A DNA stretch of 64,000 nucleotides, from contig CAWJLE010000003.1 of NCBI GenBank assembly GCA_963843645.1, positions 434,001 through 498,000 on the forward strand, read 5' to 3'. Below are positions 29,565 through 37,122 of the stretch, in pieces. Each line of letters opens with the position of its first letter. Positions within the stretch are counted from its first letter, which is position 1. The position numbers and the translations under genes are program-made. Source of the stretch: CAWJLE01 sp963843645. GTDB taxonomy: Bacteria > Chloroflexota > Anaerolineae > DAOTYC01. A model generated the notes under the pieces. That model was given only the letters and a program-made list of their open reading frames with translations. It had not been told where the DNA came from and did no database searches.

Positions 29565-31568
29565 CTACGGGATGGGCGCTGTCTGTGGAGTCGGCAGGTA
29601 CGGATTCCACCACGTCGGGGCTTCCAGGGTCGCGGTCACGGCTTTGGTTGCCTCGGGCCTAATGGTTTGTATGAGCGTGAGCATGCCGCCAGGATAGATG
29701 CCGGCAGTAGTGACACGCTCGCCGTCCTCCTCGCCGAGAAACCAGACCTGCGGCCAGGCGCGCCGGCTGGACAGCGGTGCAGGGGCCGGAGGCTCGATCG
29801 CGGTGGTGAGGGTATCGACGGTTTCGCCCGGCGCGATCGACCACGTCGTCACGTCGCCCGGGTCGGCCAAAGGTTCCCCGTTTGCTCCGATGAGACGCGC
29901 GAGCCAGCCAGCCTGCCGCAACGTATGAGCTTCGGCGCCGGCGTTCAGATATCGGACGAGAAATGTCTGGTCCGGTTCCACCTTGATTGCCGTATCGTAG
30001 CGCGGCTCGCGCTCTGACCCGTTCCAGGCAAATGGATTCAGTGTCTGGGGGAAGGGCCGTCCGTTGATCAGCCACAGCGAGGACGTGCGTGCCGGCGTGG
30101 CTCCATTCGGCGTCTGGCCGCTCTCGATCAGGGCGTTCAAGATTGGGTCGACCTCCGATAACAGGAACGTGTACTCCAGATCGTACCCTGAGCCGGTGTT
30201 CGCGCCGTAGACTGTGGTGTTCGTTGGGCCGAAATCGGATGGTCGAACGATCAGGGCTCCGGGCGCGCCCAGGGTCAACCGCCCCGCGCCTGCGGACTGC
30301 GTACGGTACAGGTAGGTACCCGGCTGACCCGCCCGGAAGTAGTAAGTGAACTGTGTCGCGTCTTCAATCGACGTGCCGGCGGGCAGAGACCCGATTCCAA
30401 TCGGCCAGTGCGCCCGATTGAGCATGCTGCGGATGCCGCCAACGGGGCTGAGGGCATTCACTTTTTTAAGAGGACTATTGGCGTCGAGCAAGGCCTGCTG
30501 TTCCGGTATCGGCAGGCTGTTCCAACGGGCATCACGGGTTTTCGTGTCAGCACCGAACGCCAGATACCAGGGCTCTTGCCAGAAGCTGCGGAGTGTCTCC
30601 GTGTAGCCTCCGGCCGCCTCGGGAAAACCGGCGTACTGAGCGGCTGTGTGAACCCCAATCAGCCGCAGGGCCTGATCCGGCTGTGCGAGCTGCTTTTCCT
30701 GGCGGAAGCCCCGGTTGTGTACCGTGACGTACACGTCGTCGCCCCGACCCGCCTCCAGGAACGGGGCTGGATAGCGTCCGTTACCGACCTCGGTTCCCTT
30801 AGTAGCTCCAGCGCCGGCCGGAACCGTCATGCGATTGGCCGCTGCATCTGGATCGACGTCAGTGACGCCCCAGATGTACAGCGGCGCAGTCCAACCCGGG
30901 AGAACGGCCGGATCGTTGTCTGGGGGCCACACGCCTCTGCTGGAGTTCACGTAGCCGTCCGTGATGAAGAGATCGTAATGGACCACACGCCCAGAGGCTC
31001 GAATGGGCCATGATGGGCGCGGTGTAGATTGCGGCATGGGTCCACCGAGTGGTGGGATCGGCGAGAACGTCGAAGTAAGCGTCGCGGTGAAGCCTGGCAT
31101 GACCATGACCGGAGTAGGGGATGAGGAGGCCTCTGCGGTGGTCACGACGATGCGCACGTACACCTCGAGACCGAATGGGCGGCCGGTTTTGTCCTGCATT
31201 TCCCAATTGCTCGAGTAGGTTCCGGGTGCGGTTGGTGCGGTCATCGGGACGCTGACGTCGACCGTCTCCCCCGGCTTCACCAGTCTGCCGAGCGGATGGA
31301 CGAGGTCATCTGTCAGTTTGTCGCCGCGGCTCCAGGCCAGGCGGTATTGCTCAGTCCAGTCGCAAGTCCCACTGTTTCTCAACGTCCAGGTCTTGACGAA
31401 GTCCGTACCAGGGGCGAACTCAGTGTCGTCTGGGATGCTGACGTCGGCGACGAAGGCGGCGTCGGGCGTGCACTCGGGGGTCTGCGCCAGGCTGCCGGTG
31501 GATGGGATGAGTACTGACGCCAATAGCAACACCAGAACCAGCCGAAACGAGAACTTCGCATACTGCAT
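29565..31568 (-). CDS. Secreted NBR1-Ig / multicopper-oxidase-like protein lacking copper ligands
   Basis: 667 residues, ATG with GGAGGACGAA. A signal peptide (hydrophobic 10-22) ends near SLAQT. Residues about 33-135 form an NBR1-type Ig domain (PDDTEFAPGTDFVKTW, NSGTCDW, NWEMQDKTGRPFG). After a Pro/Thr linker the rest follows the multicopper oxidase scaffold: GDDVYVTVHNRG, FTYYFRAGQPGTYLYRTQS, LWLINGRPFPQTLNPF and FLVRYLNAGAEAHTLRQAGW. The copper ligands are absent: where oxidases have GTYWYHSH this has GTYLYRTQ, the H-x-H pairs are missing, and no H-C-H motif closes the protein. It is therefore a non-redox or differently acting cupredoxin protein. It has its own promoter. Confidence 0.7.
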   Translation of the reverse strand: MQYAKFSFRLVLVLLLASVLIPSTGSLAQTPECTPDAAFVADVSIPDDTEFAPGTDFVKTWTLRNSGTCDWTEQYRLAWSRGDKLTDDLVHPLGRLVKPGETVDVSVPMTAPTAPGTYSSNWEMQDKTGRPFGLEVYVRIVVTTAEASSSPTPVMVMPGFTATLTSTFSPIPPLGGPMPQSTPRPSWPIRASGRVVHYDLFITDGYVNSSRGVWPPDNDPAVLPGWTAPLYIWGVTDVDPDAAANRMTVPAGAGATKGTEVGNGRYPAPFLEAGRGDDVYVTVHNRGFRQEKQLAQPDQALRLIGVHTAAQYAGFPEAAGGYTETLRSFWQEPWYLAFGADTKTRDARWNSLPIPEQQALLDANSPLKKVNALSPVGGIRSMLNRAHWPIGIGSLPAGTSIEDATQFTYYFRAGQPGTYLYRTQSAGAGRLTLGAPGALIVRPSDFGPTNTTVYGANTGSGYDLEYTFLLSEVDPILNALIESGQTPNGATPARTSSLWLINGRPFPQTLNPFAWNGSEREPRYDTAIKVEPDQTFLVRYLNAGAEAHTLRQAGWLARLIGANGEPLADPGDVTTWSIAPGETVDTLTTAIEPPAPAPLSSRRAWPQVWFLGEEDGERVTTAGIYPGGMLTLIQTIRPEATKAVTATLEAPTWWNPYLPTPQTAPIP

Positions 31569-31658
31569 TTCGTCCTCCGGGGAGCCGAGAGTAGTTGAAA
31601 CGTCAGGCAGGTCGCACGCCTGGATCGAACTTCTTTTGGAACGGTGGGACTGGCAGAC

Positions 31659-31687
31659 TGAATAACACCAACTGCGCGAGTTGTCAA
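31659..31687 (-). promoter_or_regulatory. Promoter of the cupredoxin-like gene
   Basis: On the minus strand TTGACA (31687-31682), 17-nt spacer, TATTCA (31664-31659), about 90 bases before the ATG. Confidence 0.65.
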
Positions 31688-31695
31688 CTTCGGGC

Positions 31696-31740
31696 CAACT
31701 CAAACGGCCGAAGTCTTCCGGACTTCGGCCGTTTGAGTTG
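31696..31740. terminator. Perfect 20-bp hairpin after GNAT gene
   Basis: The arms 31696-31715 and 31721-31740 are exact inverse complements (core CGGCCGAAGTC/GACTTCGGCCG, five-base loop). The hairpin starts 4 bp after the GNAT stop and separates that gene from the next promoter. Its core recurs at 60191-60221. Confidence 0.7.
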
Positions 31741-31743
31741 CGA

Positions 31744-32250
31744 TCACTCTCCCACGGAGCGTAGAACTCGACGCAGATACAGGCGTTTCTGGTCCACGAA
31801 ACCGTGGCGCGCGTAAAACCGCCGGGCCTGATCGCTTTCCTGCAAGACATCCAGGTCCATCCGGACGCAGCCACGGGCCAGGGCCAGCTTCTCGGCAAAC
31901 GCCAGCATGGCTGCCCCAACGCCCTGCCCACGGTACCGCTCTTCCACGATGAAGTCCTCGACGTAGACGTACGGGGCAGCCTCCCAAGTCGTAAGCCGGA
32001 AATCCAGCTGCATTGCGGCAACGAGTACGGCGTCGCTCGCTTCTTCTGACTCGGCCACGACGTAGACGTTAGACGGGCGGGACAGGAGAGTGGCGAGGAC
32101 GTCCGACAGGACTTCCCCGTTTGGAGGCATCACGTGGTCGTGGGCGGCCAGTTGCTGAATGAGCCGCACGATGCCCGGAATGTCCGAAGACCCGGCTACT
32201 CTCACGTTCGTGGCCGGAGAAGGTTGCTTTAGAGTTGGGAACGTATTCAT
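31744..32250 (-). CDS. GNAT family N-acetyltransferase
   Basis: 168 residues with the acetyl-CoA motif DFIVEERYRGQGVGAAMLAF (about 99-118) and the later DVLQESDQARRFYARHGFV typical of GNAT proteins. It begins 7 bp after the stop of the upstream lipoprotein gene, so the two share a transcript. The N-terminal ATNVRVAGSSDIPGIVRLIQ marks the first strand and helix. Diamine or small-amine acetyltransferases have similar layout, but the substrate cannot be read from sequence. Confidence 0.75.
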   Translation of the reverse strand: MNTFPTLKQPSPATNVRVAGSSDIPGIVRLIQQLAAHDHVMPPNGEVLSDVLATLLSRPSNVYVVAESEEASDAVLVAAMQLDFRLTTWEAAPYVYVEDFIVEERYRGQGVGAAMLAFAEKLALARGCVRMDLDVLQESDQARRFYARHGFVDQKRLYLRRVLRSVGE

Positions 32251-32256
32251 TGACTC

Positions 32257-33003
32257 CTACCAGGTTCGTTTGAACGTCACTTCGTAGGCGTAGTGCCCGT
32301 AGCAGAATGAGTTGCTGGCGATCTTGGCCTGGCATTCGGCTTCATCTTTGCACACTCCGCCCTTAATCATGTCGCTGATCTCGGGTTGATCTGAGCTGAG
32401 GCGGCGCGTCGTCTGGCTGCGGAATGGCTTGCCGGCCTGGTCGCTCTTGACGAACAGCTCCAGTGAGTTCTTCCAGAGGTCGAACACCACTTTGCCTGGG
32501 CCCTTGTCGCCGGTCACGTGAGTCAAGTTGTTGTATTTGTCGGAGACGATCACTCCGTCGACCGGCTGGTCGTTCGCGTCTACCACAATGACGAAGATAT
32601 TCTGGCGCCAGTTGCAGCTGCCGTTCACGATGATCGGCATCACGTCTTGCTTGGTGACGACGAAATCGAACTGGGGCGTGGGAGTGGCTTCCGCCGTCGG
32701 CGTATCGGTTGGAATGGCTGGTTTGGGTGTATGGGTCGGCCTCGGCGTCGTGGTGGGCTCCGGCGTGTCTGTCGGCGGTGGCGTGTCGGTGACGGTTGGA
32801 GTGGGAGTCTCCGTCGGCGTATCCGTCGGCGTCGGCGTGGCTGTCCATTCCGGCGAGGGAGTGAACGTGGGGACCAGCGTCCGCAGCGGGAGGGCCGGCC
32901 TCTTGGGCGTCGGCTGGGCGGCGACCATCCGGACTACGCCGCAGGCGGAGCCCGACAGCAGGGCAAACGCCGCGATGATCAGTACAGTGTGCACACGTGT
33001 CAC
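32257..33003 (-). CDS. Lipoprotein with Thr/Pro linker, paralogue A
   Basis: 248 residues from a GTG start with AAGGAGG 12 bases upstream. A lipobox LLSGSAC (about 15-21) predicts a lipid-anchored Cys. Residues 45-115 are a Thr/Pro repeat stalk (PTPTDTPTE-like). The folded C-terminal domain (about 118-248) starts FDFVVTKQDVMPII and has NIFVIVVDANDQPVDGVIV, like a carboxypeptidase-regulatory or Ig-type strand set. It ends in a Cys-rich part (KGGVCKDEAEC, SFCYGHYAYEVTFKR). A full-length paralogue lies at 34821-35591 with the same ends, so one arose by duplication. Function is unknown; the protein should sit on the outer face of the membrane. Confidence 0.75.
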   Translation of the reverse strand: MTRVHTVLIIAAFALLSGSACGVVRMVAAQPTPKRPALPLRTLVPTFTPSPEWTATPTPTDTPTETPTPTVTDTPPPTDTPEPTTTPRPTHTPKPAIPTDTPTAEATPTPQFDFVVTKQDVMPIIVNGSCNWRQNIFVIVVDANDQPVDGVIVSDKYNNLTHVTGDKGPGKVVFDLWKNSLELFVKSDQAGKPFRSQTTRRLSSDQPEISDMIKGGVCKDEAECQAKIASNSFCYGHYAYEVTFKRTW

Positions 33004-33166
33004 TTTGAAGCGGTACCTCCTTGTTGATCGGGTGGCCGTCTACGTGGGCCGAAGCGCACGAGAGGGTCTCCTGTATTCGCGGCCGAGGCGGTCAGCCGTT
33101 GCGAAAGGCCCTGCACACACACGATCGCGTTGCCGGGTGCAGAGCCCGAGCCATCCTGCCGCGGCT

Positions 33167-34183
33167 TCAGGCGTACAGAATTCCTTCGTCAATGGAGGCC
33201 AGTGAGTCGCAGCCCGTCAGGATCATGGCGGAGCGCAATTCGTCGGTGAAGCGAGCGATGAGCGCGGCGACGGCATCCGTTCCGCCGCCGATAGCGGCTA
33301 TCGCCAGCGGCCGGCCGATCAAGACAGCATCGGCGCCGAGCGCCAGCATCTTGAGGACGTCGACGCCGGATCGGACGCCGCCGTCCACCAGTATGGTGAG
33401 CTCCCCACGCACCGCCTCAGCGATGTCTGGGAGGACCTCCGCCGTGCCGGGCAGATGGTCCAGGACGCGACCGCCGTGGTTGGAGACGACGATGGCTTCC
33501 GCACCGGCATCGAGCGCTGCTTCGGCTTCGTCCGCAGTCATCACACCCTTGAGAACGAACGGCAGAGAGGTCTGGCCGATGATCTCTTGCCAGGACTCGG
33601 CCGGATAGGGGCGCACCGGCTGACCGGCCCGGGTCATATTGATGATGCCGGCGGCATCGATGTCCACGCCGACAGCCCAGGCACCGGCCTCTTCGGCCTG
33701 CCGGATGCGGGCGATAATCTGGTCCTTGGGACGCGGCTTTATGATGGCGATGCCGCGACCGTGTTCGGCGGCCAGGACATCCAGGCCGGTGGCGTACAGC
33801 GTTGGGTCGGGGCCGTCGCCGATCATGCCCACGGAGCCGGACCTGGCGCAGCCCCCGATCATCGCCTGGGCCAGCTCCAGCTCGGTCACAGCCGAGTTCA
33901 TGTTGATCCGCGTGCCCGCAACGGCCGCGCCCAAGATGGGAGTCTGCAATTCATGGCCGAACAGAGCCAGGCTCACAGCCGGATCGGTGACGTCGTGGAT
34001 GGTCTTCAACACGACCTTGTATGCAGCCAGCGCTTCCAGGTTGGCGCTGAAGCTCAACCCGGTGCCGACGCCGCCCATGCCGGGCATCTCACCGGCGCAC
34101 ACCACTCCATTGCAGACCCGGCACACCCGACACGCTCCGCCGAACCGTTCCTTGGCCAGCTGGTTGATCTCGGTCCAATTCAT
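33167..34183 (-). CDS. FMN-dependent alpha-hydroxy-acid dehydrogenase-like protein
   Basis: 338 residues, ATG after GGGGAAG. The C-terminal half shows the FMN-binding TIM barrel of the lactate/glycolate oxidase family: PFVLKGVMTADEAEAALDAG, VVSNHGGRVLDH (catalytic His region), ILVDGGVRSGVDVLKMLALG and ADAVLIGRP. The N-terminus has a cysteine cluster, CRVCRVCNGVVC (about 18-29), absent from classical oxidases but seen in anaerobe-type relatives, which may bind a metal or Fe-S centre. It is flanked by the DUF2148 gene upstream and the lipoprotein downstream on the same strand. The substrate is unknown. Confidence 0.75.
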   Translation of the reverse strand: MNWTEINQLAKERFGGACRVCRVCNGVVCAGEMPGMGGVGTGLSFSANLEALAAYKVVLKTIHDVTDPAVSLALFGHELQTPILGAAVAGTRINMNSAVTELELAQAMIGGCARSGSVGMIGDGPDPTLYATGLDVLAAEHGRGIAIIKPRPKDQIIARIRQAEEAGAWAVGVDIDAAGIINMTRAGQPVRPYPAESWQEIIGQTSLPFVLKGVMTADEAEAALDAGAEAIVVSNHGGRVLDHLPGTAEVLPDIAEAVRGELTILVDGGVRSGVDVLKMLALGADAVLIGRPLAIAAIGGGTDAVAALIARFTDELRSAMILTGCDSLASIDEGILYA

Positions 34184-34206
34184 TGAACTTCCCCGCTTTC
34201 TGCAGA

Positions 34207-34233
34207 CCGCCGAACTCACCCGGATTTCGGCGG
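34207..34233 (-). terminator. Hairpin between DUF2148 and FMN enzyme genes
   Basis: CCGCCGAA (34207-34214) and TTCGGCGG (34226-34233) form an 8-bp stem. No U-tract follows on the minus strand, so it may be a processing or stability element and not a terminator. Confidence 0.4.
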
Positions 34234-34246
34234 ATTGGTTTTGGAT

Positions 34247-34759
34247 CTACTTCCGATCGAAGTAGGGGCTCTTGCCTGTCGCCGAGAGCGGAATGCCCAT
34301 GACGAAGTCGGCGTCGATGAACTTCCCCTGGCGCGCGGCGGTACCGACGCGGTACATGATGCGGTTATCGACGTTCATGAGGCTGGCGATCTTGGCCGCG
34401 GAGCCGAGAGCAATCCCCATGTCAAGGACGCGAAGAGCGCACTGCGGGCCGTTGAACTCCCCCTCGCGCGCGTTGATCTGTACACACTCGTCGTTGCCGC
34501 AGGCGCCGCAATTGAGGCCGGCCGCAGGCGCGTCCTTGACGCCGATGAGGACGACGGCTTCGGACGTCTGGGTGTTCTTGCCGTCGCGTGTAAAGTCGGC
34601 GTTGCCGGTCTGACGGGCCAGCTCGAACATGAGATCGGCGAGCTTTTGCAGATCTTCGCCTTCCACTACTTTGATGACGACGAAGTCCTGGCCTTTGGTC
34701 TTCGGGGCAGTTCGGGCAGCGATCTCCATCAGATCGGCTACGGTGCGCATTGCAGTCAT
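34247..34759 (-). CDS. DUF2148 ferredoxin-like protein
   Basis: 170 residues, ATG with TAAGGAGA. It carries the DUF2148 pattern: an early ARTAPKTKGQD segment, a middle cysteine motif NCGACGNDEC (about 97-106), a further Cys in NGPQCALRVLDMGIALGSA, and the closing NVDNRIMYRVGTAA and GIPLSATGKSPYFDRK. The cysteines suggest an Fe-S cluster, and the family is thought to handle electron transfer in anaerobes. It is 64 bp upstream of the FMN enzyme gene, which also has N-terminal cysteines; a redox pairing is plausible but inferred. Confidence 0.8.
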   Translation of the reverse strand: MTAMRTVADLMEIAARTAPKTKGQDFVVIKVVEGEDLQKLADLMFELARQTGNADFTRDGKNTQTSEAVVLIGVKDAPAAGLNCGACGNDECVQINAREGEFNGPQCALRVLDMGIALGSAAKIASLMNVDNRIMYRVGTAARQGKFIDADFVMGIPLSATGKSPYFDRK

Positions 34760-34820
34760 GATTGTCTCCTTACTCTACGATTTGCGGTCACGGTTTGCCG
34801 TCGAGATTCGACCTGCTTCA

Positions 34821-35591
34821 CTAATATGTTCGTTTGAATGTCACTTCGTAGGCGTAGTGGCCAAAGCAATAAGAGAATTTGGCGATCTTATCCTGGCACT
34901 CCGCCTCGTCCTTGCAGACGCCGCCCTTGATCATGTCGCTGATTTCAGGCTTGTCCGAGCTGAGGTGCCGCGTCGTCTCGCTGTGGACCGGCTGCCCGGA
35001 CTGGTCGCCCTTCACGTACAGGTCGTAGCCGTTCTTCCACAAATCAAAGGTGACTTGCCCCGGCCCTTTTTCGCCGCTCACGAACGATATCGTGTTGTCT
35101 TTGTCAGACACCACGAGGCCATCGATCGGCTGGTTGTTCGCGTCGACCACGGTGACGAAGATGCTATGCCGCCCCTGGCATCCGCCGTTTTCGATCACGG
35201 GCATTACGTCTTGCTTGGCCACGATGAAATCGTAGGTCGCCGTGGCAGTTGCGGCCGGCGCCGTGGGAACTGGCGTGGATGTCGGGGCAGCTGCTTTGGG
35301 CGGGCTAGTCGGTCGTACCGTGGCTGTCGGCTCGGGCGCGTCCGTCTCTGTCGGCACTGGAGTGTCGGTTGCCGTCGGAGCCGCAGTGGGGCTGTTCGTC
35401 GGCGTCGACGTGGACGTCCAATCGGGCGATGGAGTGAACGTAGGCACCAGCGTCCGCGCAGCATTGGCTTCCGCGAGCGCGGGCTGCTTCTTGGCGGCGG
35501 GTTGCACTGCCGCCAAACGGGCGACCCCGCATGCGGTACTCCCCAGCAAGACGGCGCCCGCGATAATCAGTGCGGTGTGCAGACGTGTCAC
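34821..35591 (-). CDS. Lipoprotein with Thr/Pro linker, paralogue B
   Basis: 256 residues, GTG start with AAGGAGG 12 bases upstream, as in paralogue A. The lipobox is LLGSTAC. A Thr/Pro/Ala stalk covers about 50-122, then the conserved C-terminal domain begins YDFIVAKQDVMPVI and ends SYCFGHYAYEVTFKRTY. The two paralogues keep the start region (TLVPTFTPSP) and the domain, but the stalk differs in length and composition, as expected for a spacer. It is located between the TolB-like gene and the DUF2148 gene, all on the minus strand. Confidence 0.75.
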   Translation of the reverse strand: MTRLHTALIIAGAVLLGSTACGVARLAAVQPAAKKQPALAEANAARTLVPTFTPSPDWTSTSTPTNSPTAAPTATDTPVPTETDAPEPTATVRPTSPPKAAAPTSTPVPTAPAATATATYDFIVAKQDVMPVIENGGCQGRHSIFVTVVDANNQPIDGLVVSDKDNTISFVSGEKGPGQVTFDLWKNGYDLYVKGDQSGQPVHSETTRHLSSDKPEISDMIKGGVCKDEAECQDKIAKFSYCFGHYAYEVTFKRTY

Positions 35592-35636
35592 GATGCAGCA
35601 ATTCCTCCTTGGTTCTCGAAGTGGTTTGCCCAGCGA

Positions 35637-36773
35637 TCAGCGCGCCCAGGTAAAACGTTGCTCGAGCCAGGGCCAGCCCTGCGCCGGCAAGTCGGTCAAC
35701 TGGACCAGGCGGGCAGGTTCGGCGACCTGGGCCTGCATGGGGTCGAAGACGGCGGCCCAGATAGCCCACGTCCCATCCCGATCCGAGACGAACCCGACGT
35801 AGCGGCCATCTGGCGACCAGGCGGGCGAGCCCTGGTTCCACATGGAAGGCGCCAGGGTGCTGACCTCGCCGGTGGCCAGGCTGACGACGTGCAAATCCCA
35901 CTTGCCGCTGGCCGGTGACGTGAAGGCCACCCACTCTCCATCTGGTGAGGCCGCCGGAGCGACGTCGCGCCGGTCTGTGCCGATGACGTGCCCTCCGCTG
36001 GCGTCACCCTCGGCCTGAATCACTCCGCAGTCTGCCGCCATACAGCCCGAATACAGCATCCGGTTGCCGGCAAGACTGCAAGGGGTGGACCCGTAGACGG
36101 GCTTGTTGTCGCGAGCGAACTCCCACTCCGCCGATCCGTCAACGAGCGCGCCGTAGATGCGCGAGCGCCGGTCGGAACGACGTTGAGAGTCGAAAAGCAG
36201 CAGATTCGAGACGTCCACCGACCAGGCCGGCCAGCCATCCTCGGCGAACCGCGTCAGCTGGGTGGCTTCCCGAGTGGCCAGGTTCAGAACAGACAGCCCC
36301 AAATAGGAAGGATCCTCGGAGCGAAAAGCCAGCAGCTGCCCGTCGGTGGAAAAGGCGGGTTGGCTGGCCTGCTCGCGAATCAGCGATGGCGGAGCAGCCG
36401 AAACGGCGGGGGCGCTGACGGAGGGCTCTGGAATGACGTACATGTAAAGGTCCCAGTTTCGGTGCGTCGAATTGTACGCAGGGAAAACGATACGGCCCTC
36501 CGGTCCGGTCATTGGATCGACGAGACCAGACCCGGACACGTCGTCAGCTGGCTGCTCCGTTGCGCCCGCTGACGAGTGGGCCGGCTGAGCCAGGATGGCC
36601 AGCAGGCAGGTGGCCATGGCCAGGACCAGCAGAATGATGATCGCGAGCACAATGCGCCCGGTCAGCGACAAGCGCCCAGTACCGGCGAAAGGCAGCCGGG
36701 CAAACCCAGTCGAATACGACTGGCCTGCTCCATGCGGCAAACCGATGCTGACGTTCGTGACAGTTCGTTTCAT
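35637..36773 (-). CDS. Membrane-anchored TolB-like beta-propeller protein
   Basis: 378 residues. A single membrane helix at about 42-63 follows a 40-residue basic cytosolic part, so the propeller lies outside. WD40/PD40-type blades are visible as repeating motifs: QPAFSTDGQLLAFRSED, WPAWSVDVSNLLLFDS, AASPDGEWVAFTS, and SPAWSPDGRYVGFVSDRDG. These resemble the TolB C-terminal propeller. Such proteins bind partner proteins in the envelope; no enzyme motif is present. It is the first gene of the minus-strand cluster and has a clear promoter. Confidence 0.75.
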   Translation of the reverse strand: MKRTVTNVSIGLPHGAGQSYSTGFARLPFAGTGRLSLTGRIVLAIIILLVLAMATCLLAILAQPAHSSAGATEQPADDVSGSGLVDPMTGPEGRIVFPAYNSTHRNWDLYMYVIPEPSVSAPAVSAAPPSLIREQASQPAFSTDGQLLAFRSEDPSYLGLSVLNLATREATQLTRFAEDGWPAWSVDVSNLLLFDSQRRSDRRSRIYGALVDGSAEWEFARDNKPVYGSTPCSLAGNRMLYSGCMAADCGVIQAEGDASGGHVIGTDRRDVAPAASPDGEWVAFTSPASGKWDLHVVSLATGEVSTLAPSMWNQGSPAWSPDGRYVGFVSDRDGTWAIWAAVFDPMQAQVAEPARLVQLTDLPAQGWPWLEQRFTWAR

Positions 36774-36868
36774 TGCAGTTGCCTCACTTTTCCGGGCACG
36801 AGACAGTGTGAGTCGCGACCCCCATCAGTCCGTCCGGACAGTCAGGCACTTGCGGCGGGGACTTGGGG

Positions 36869-36898
36869 ATTATACCACAAGGTGTTAGAATTGTTCAA
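36869..36898 (-). promoter_or_regulatory. Promoter of the TolB-like gene
   Basis: On the minus strand TTGAAC (36898-36893), 18-nt spacer, TATAAT (36874-36869), about 95 bases before the ATG at 36773. It is divergent from the nusA promoter, with about 35 bp between the two -35 boxes. Confidence 0.7.
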
Positions 36899-36932
36899 TC
36901 TTGGTTCCCACGCACTGACGGCTCGTGTTTAT

Positions 36933-36962
36933 TTGCATATTTCGATGACACCGTGGTATAAT
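36933..36962 (+). promoter_or_regulatory. Promoter of the nusA operon
   Basis: TTGCAT (36933-36938), 18-nt spacer, TATAAT (36957-36962). The predicted start is near 36969. The leader to the nusA ATG is about 155 nt and contains a terminator-like hairpin. Confidence 0.7.
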
Positions 36963-36987
36963 GCAGTGATTAGGATTGTTGACGCGG

Positions 36988-37015
36988 AGAGTGGGGGCCC
37001 CCCACTCTTCTTTTT
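36988..37015 (+). terminator. Terminator-like hairpin in the nusA leader (possible attenuator)
   Basis: AGAGTGGGG pairs with CCCCACTCT (36988-37008) in a very GC-rich stem, followed by TCTTTTTG (37009-37016). It lies only about 20 nt after the predicted start point and about 110 nt before nusA, so the operon can be expressed only by read-through or antitermination, or from a further promoter. Confidence 0.65.
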
Positions 37016-37122
37016 GCAAGGGTCTTCACGCTGTACAGGTGCCATGAGCGCACGCTCGGTGTGGAGAGTCTGGCGCTTGCGGGAACAGGTGGCACCGATT
37101 GAGGAGGCTTTAGGAAGTAGGA

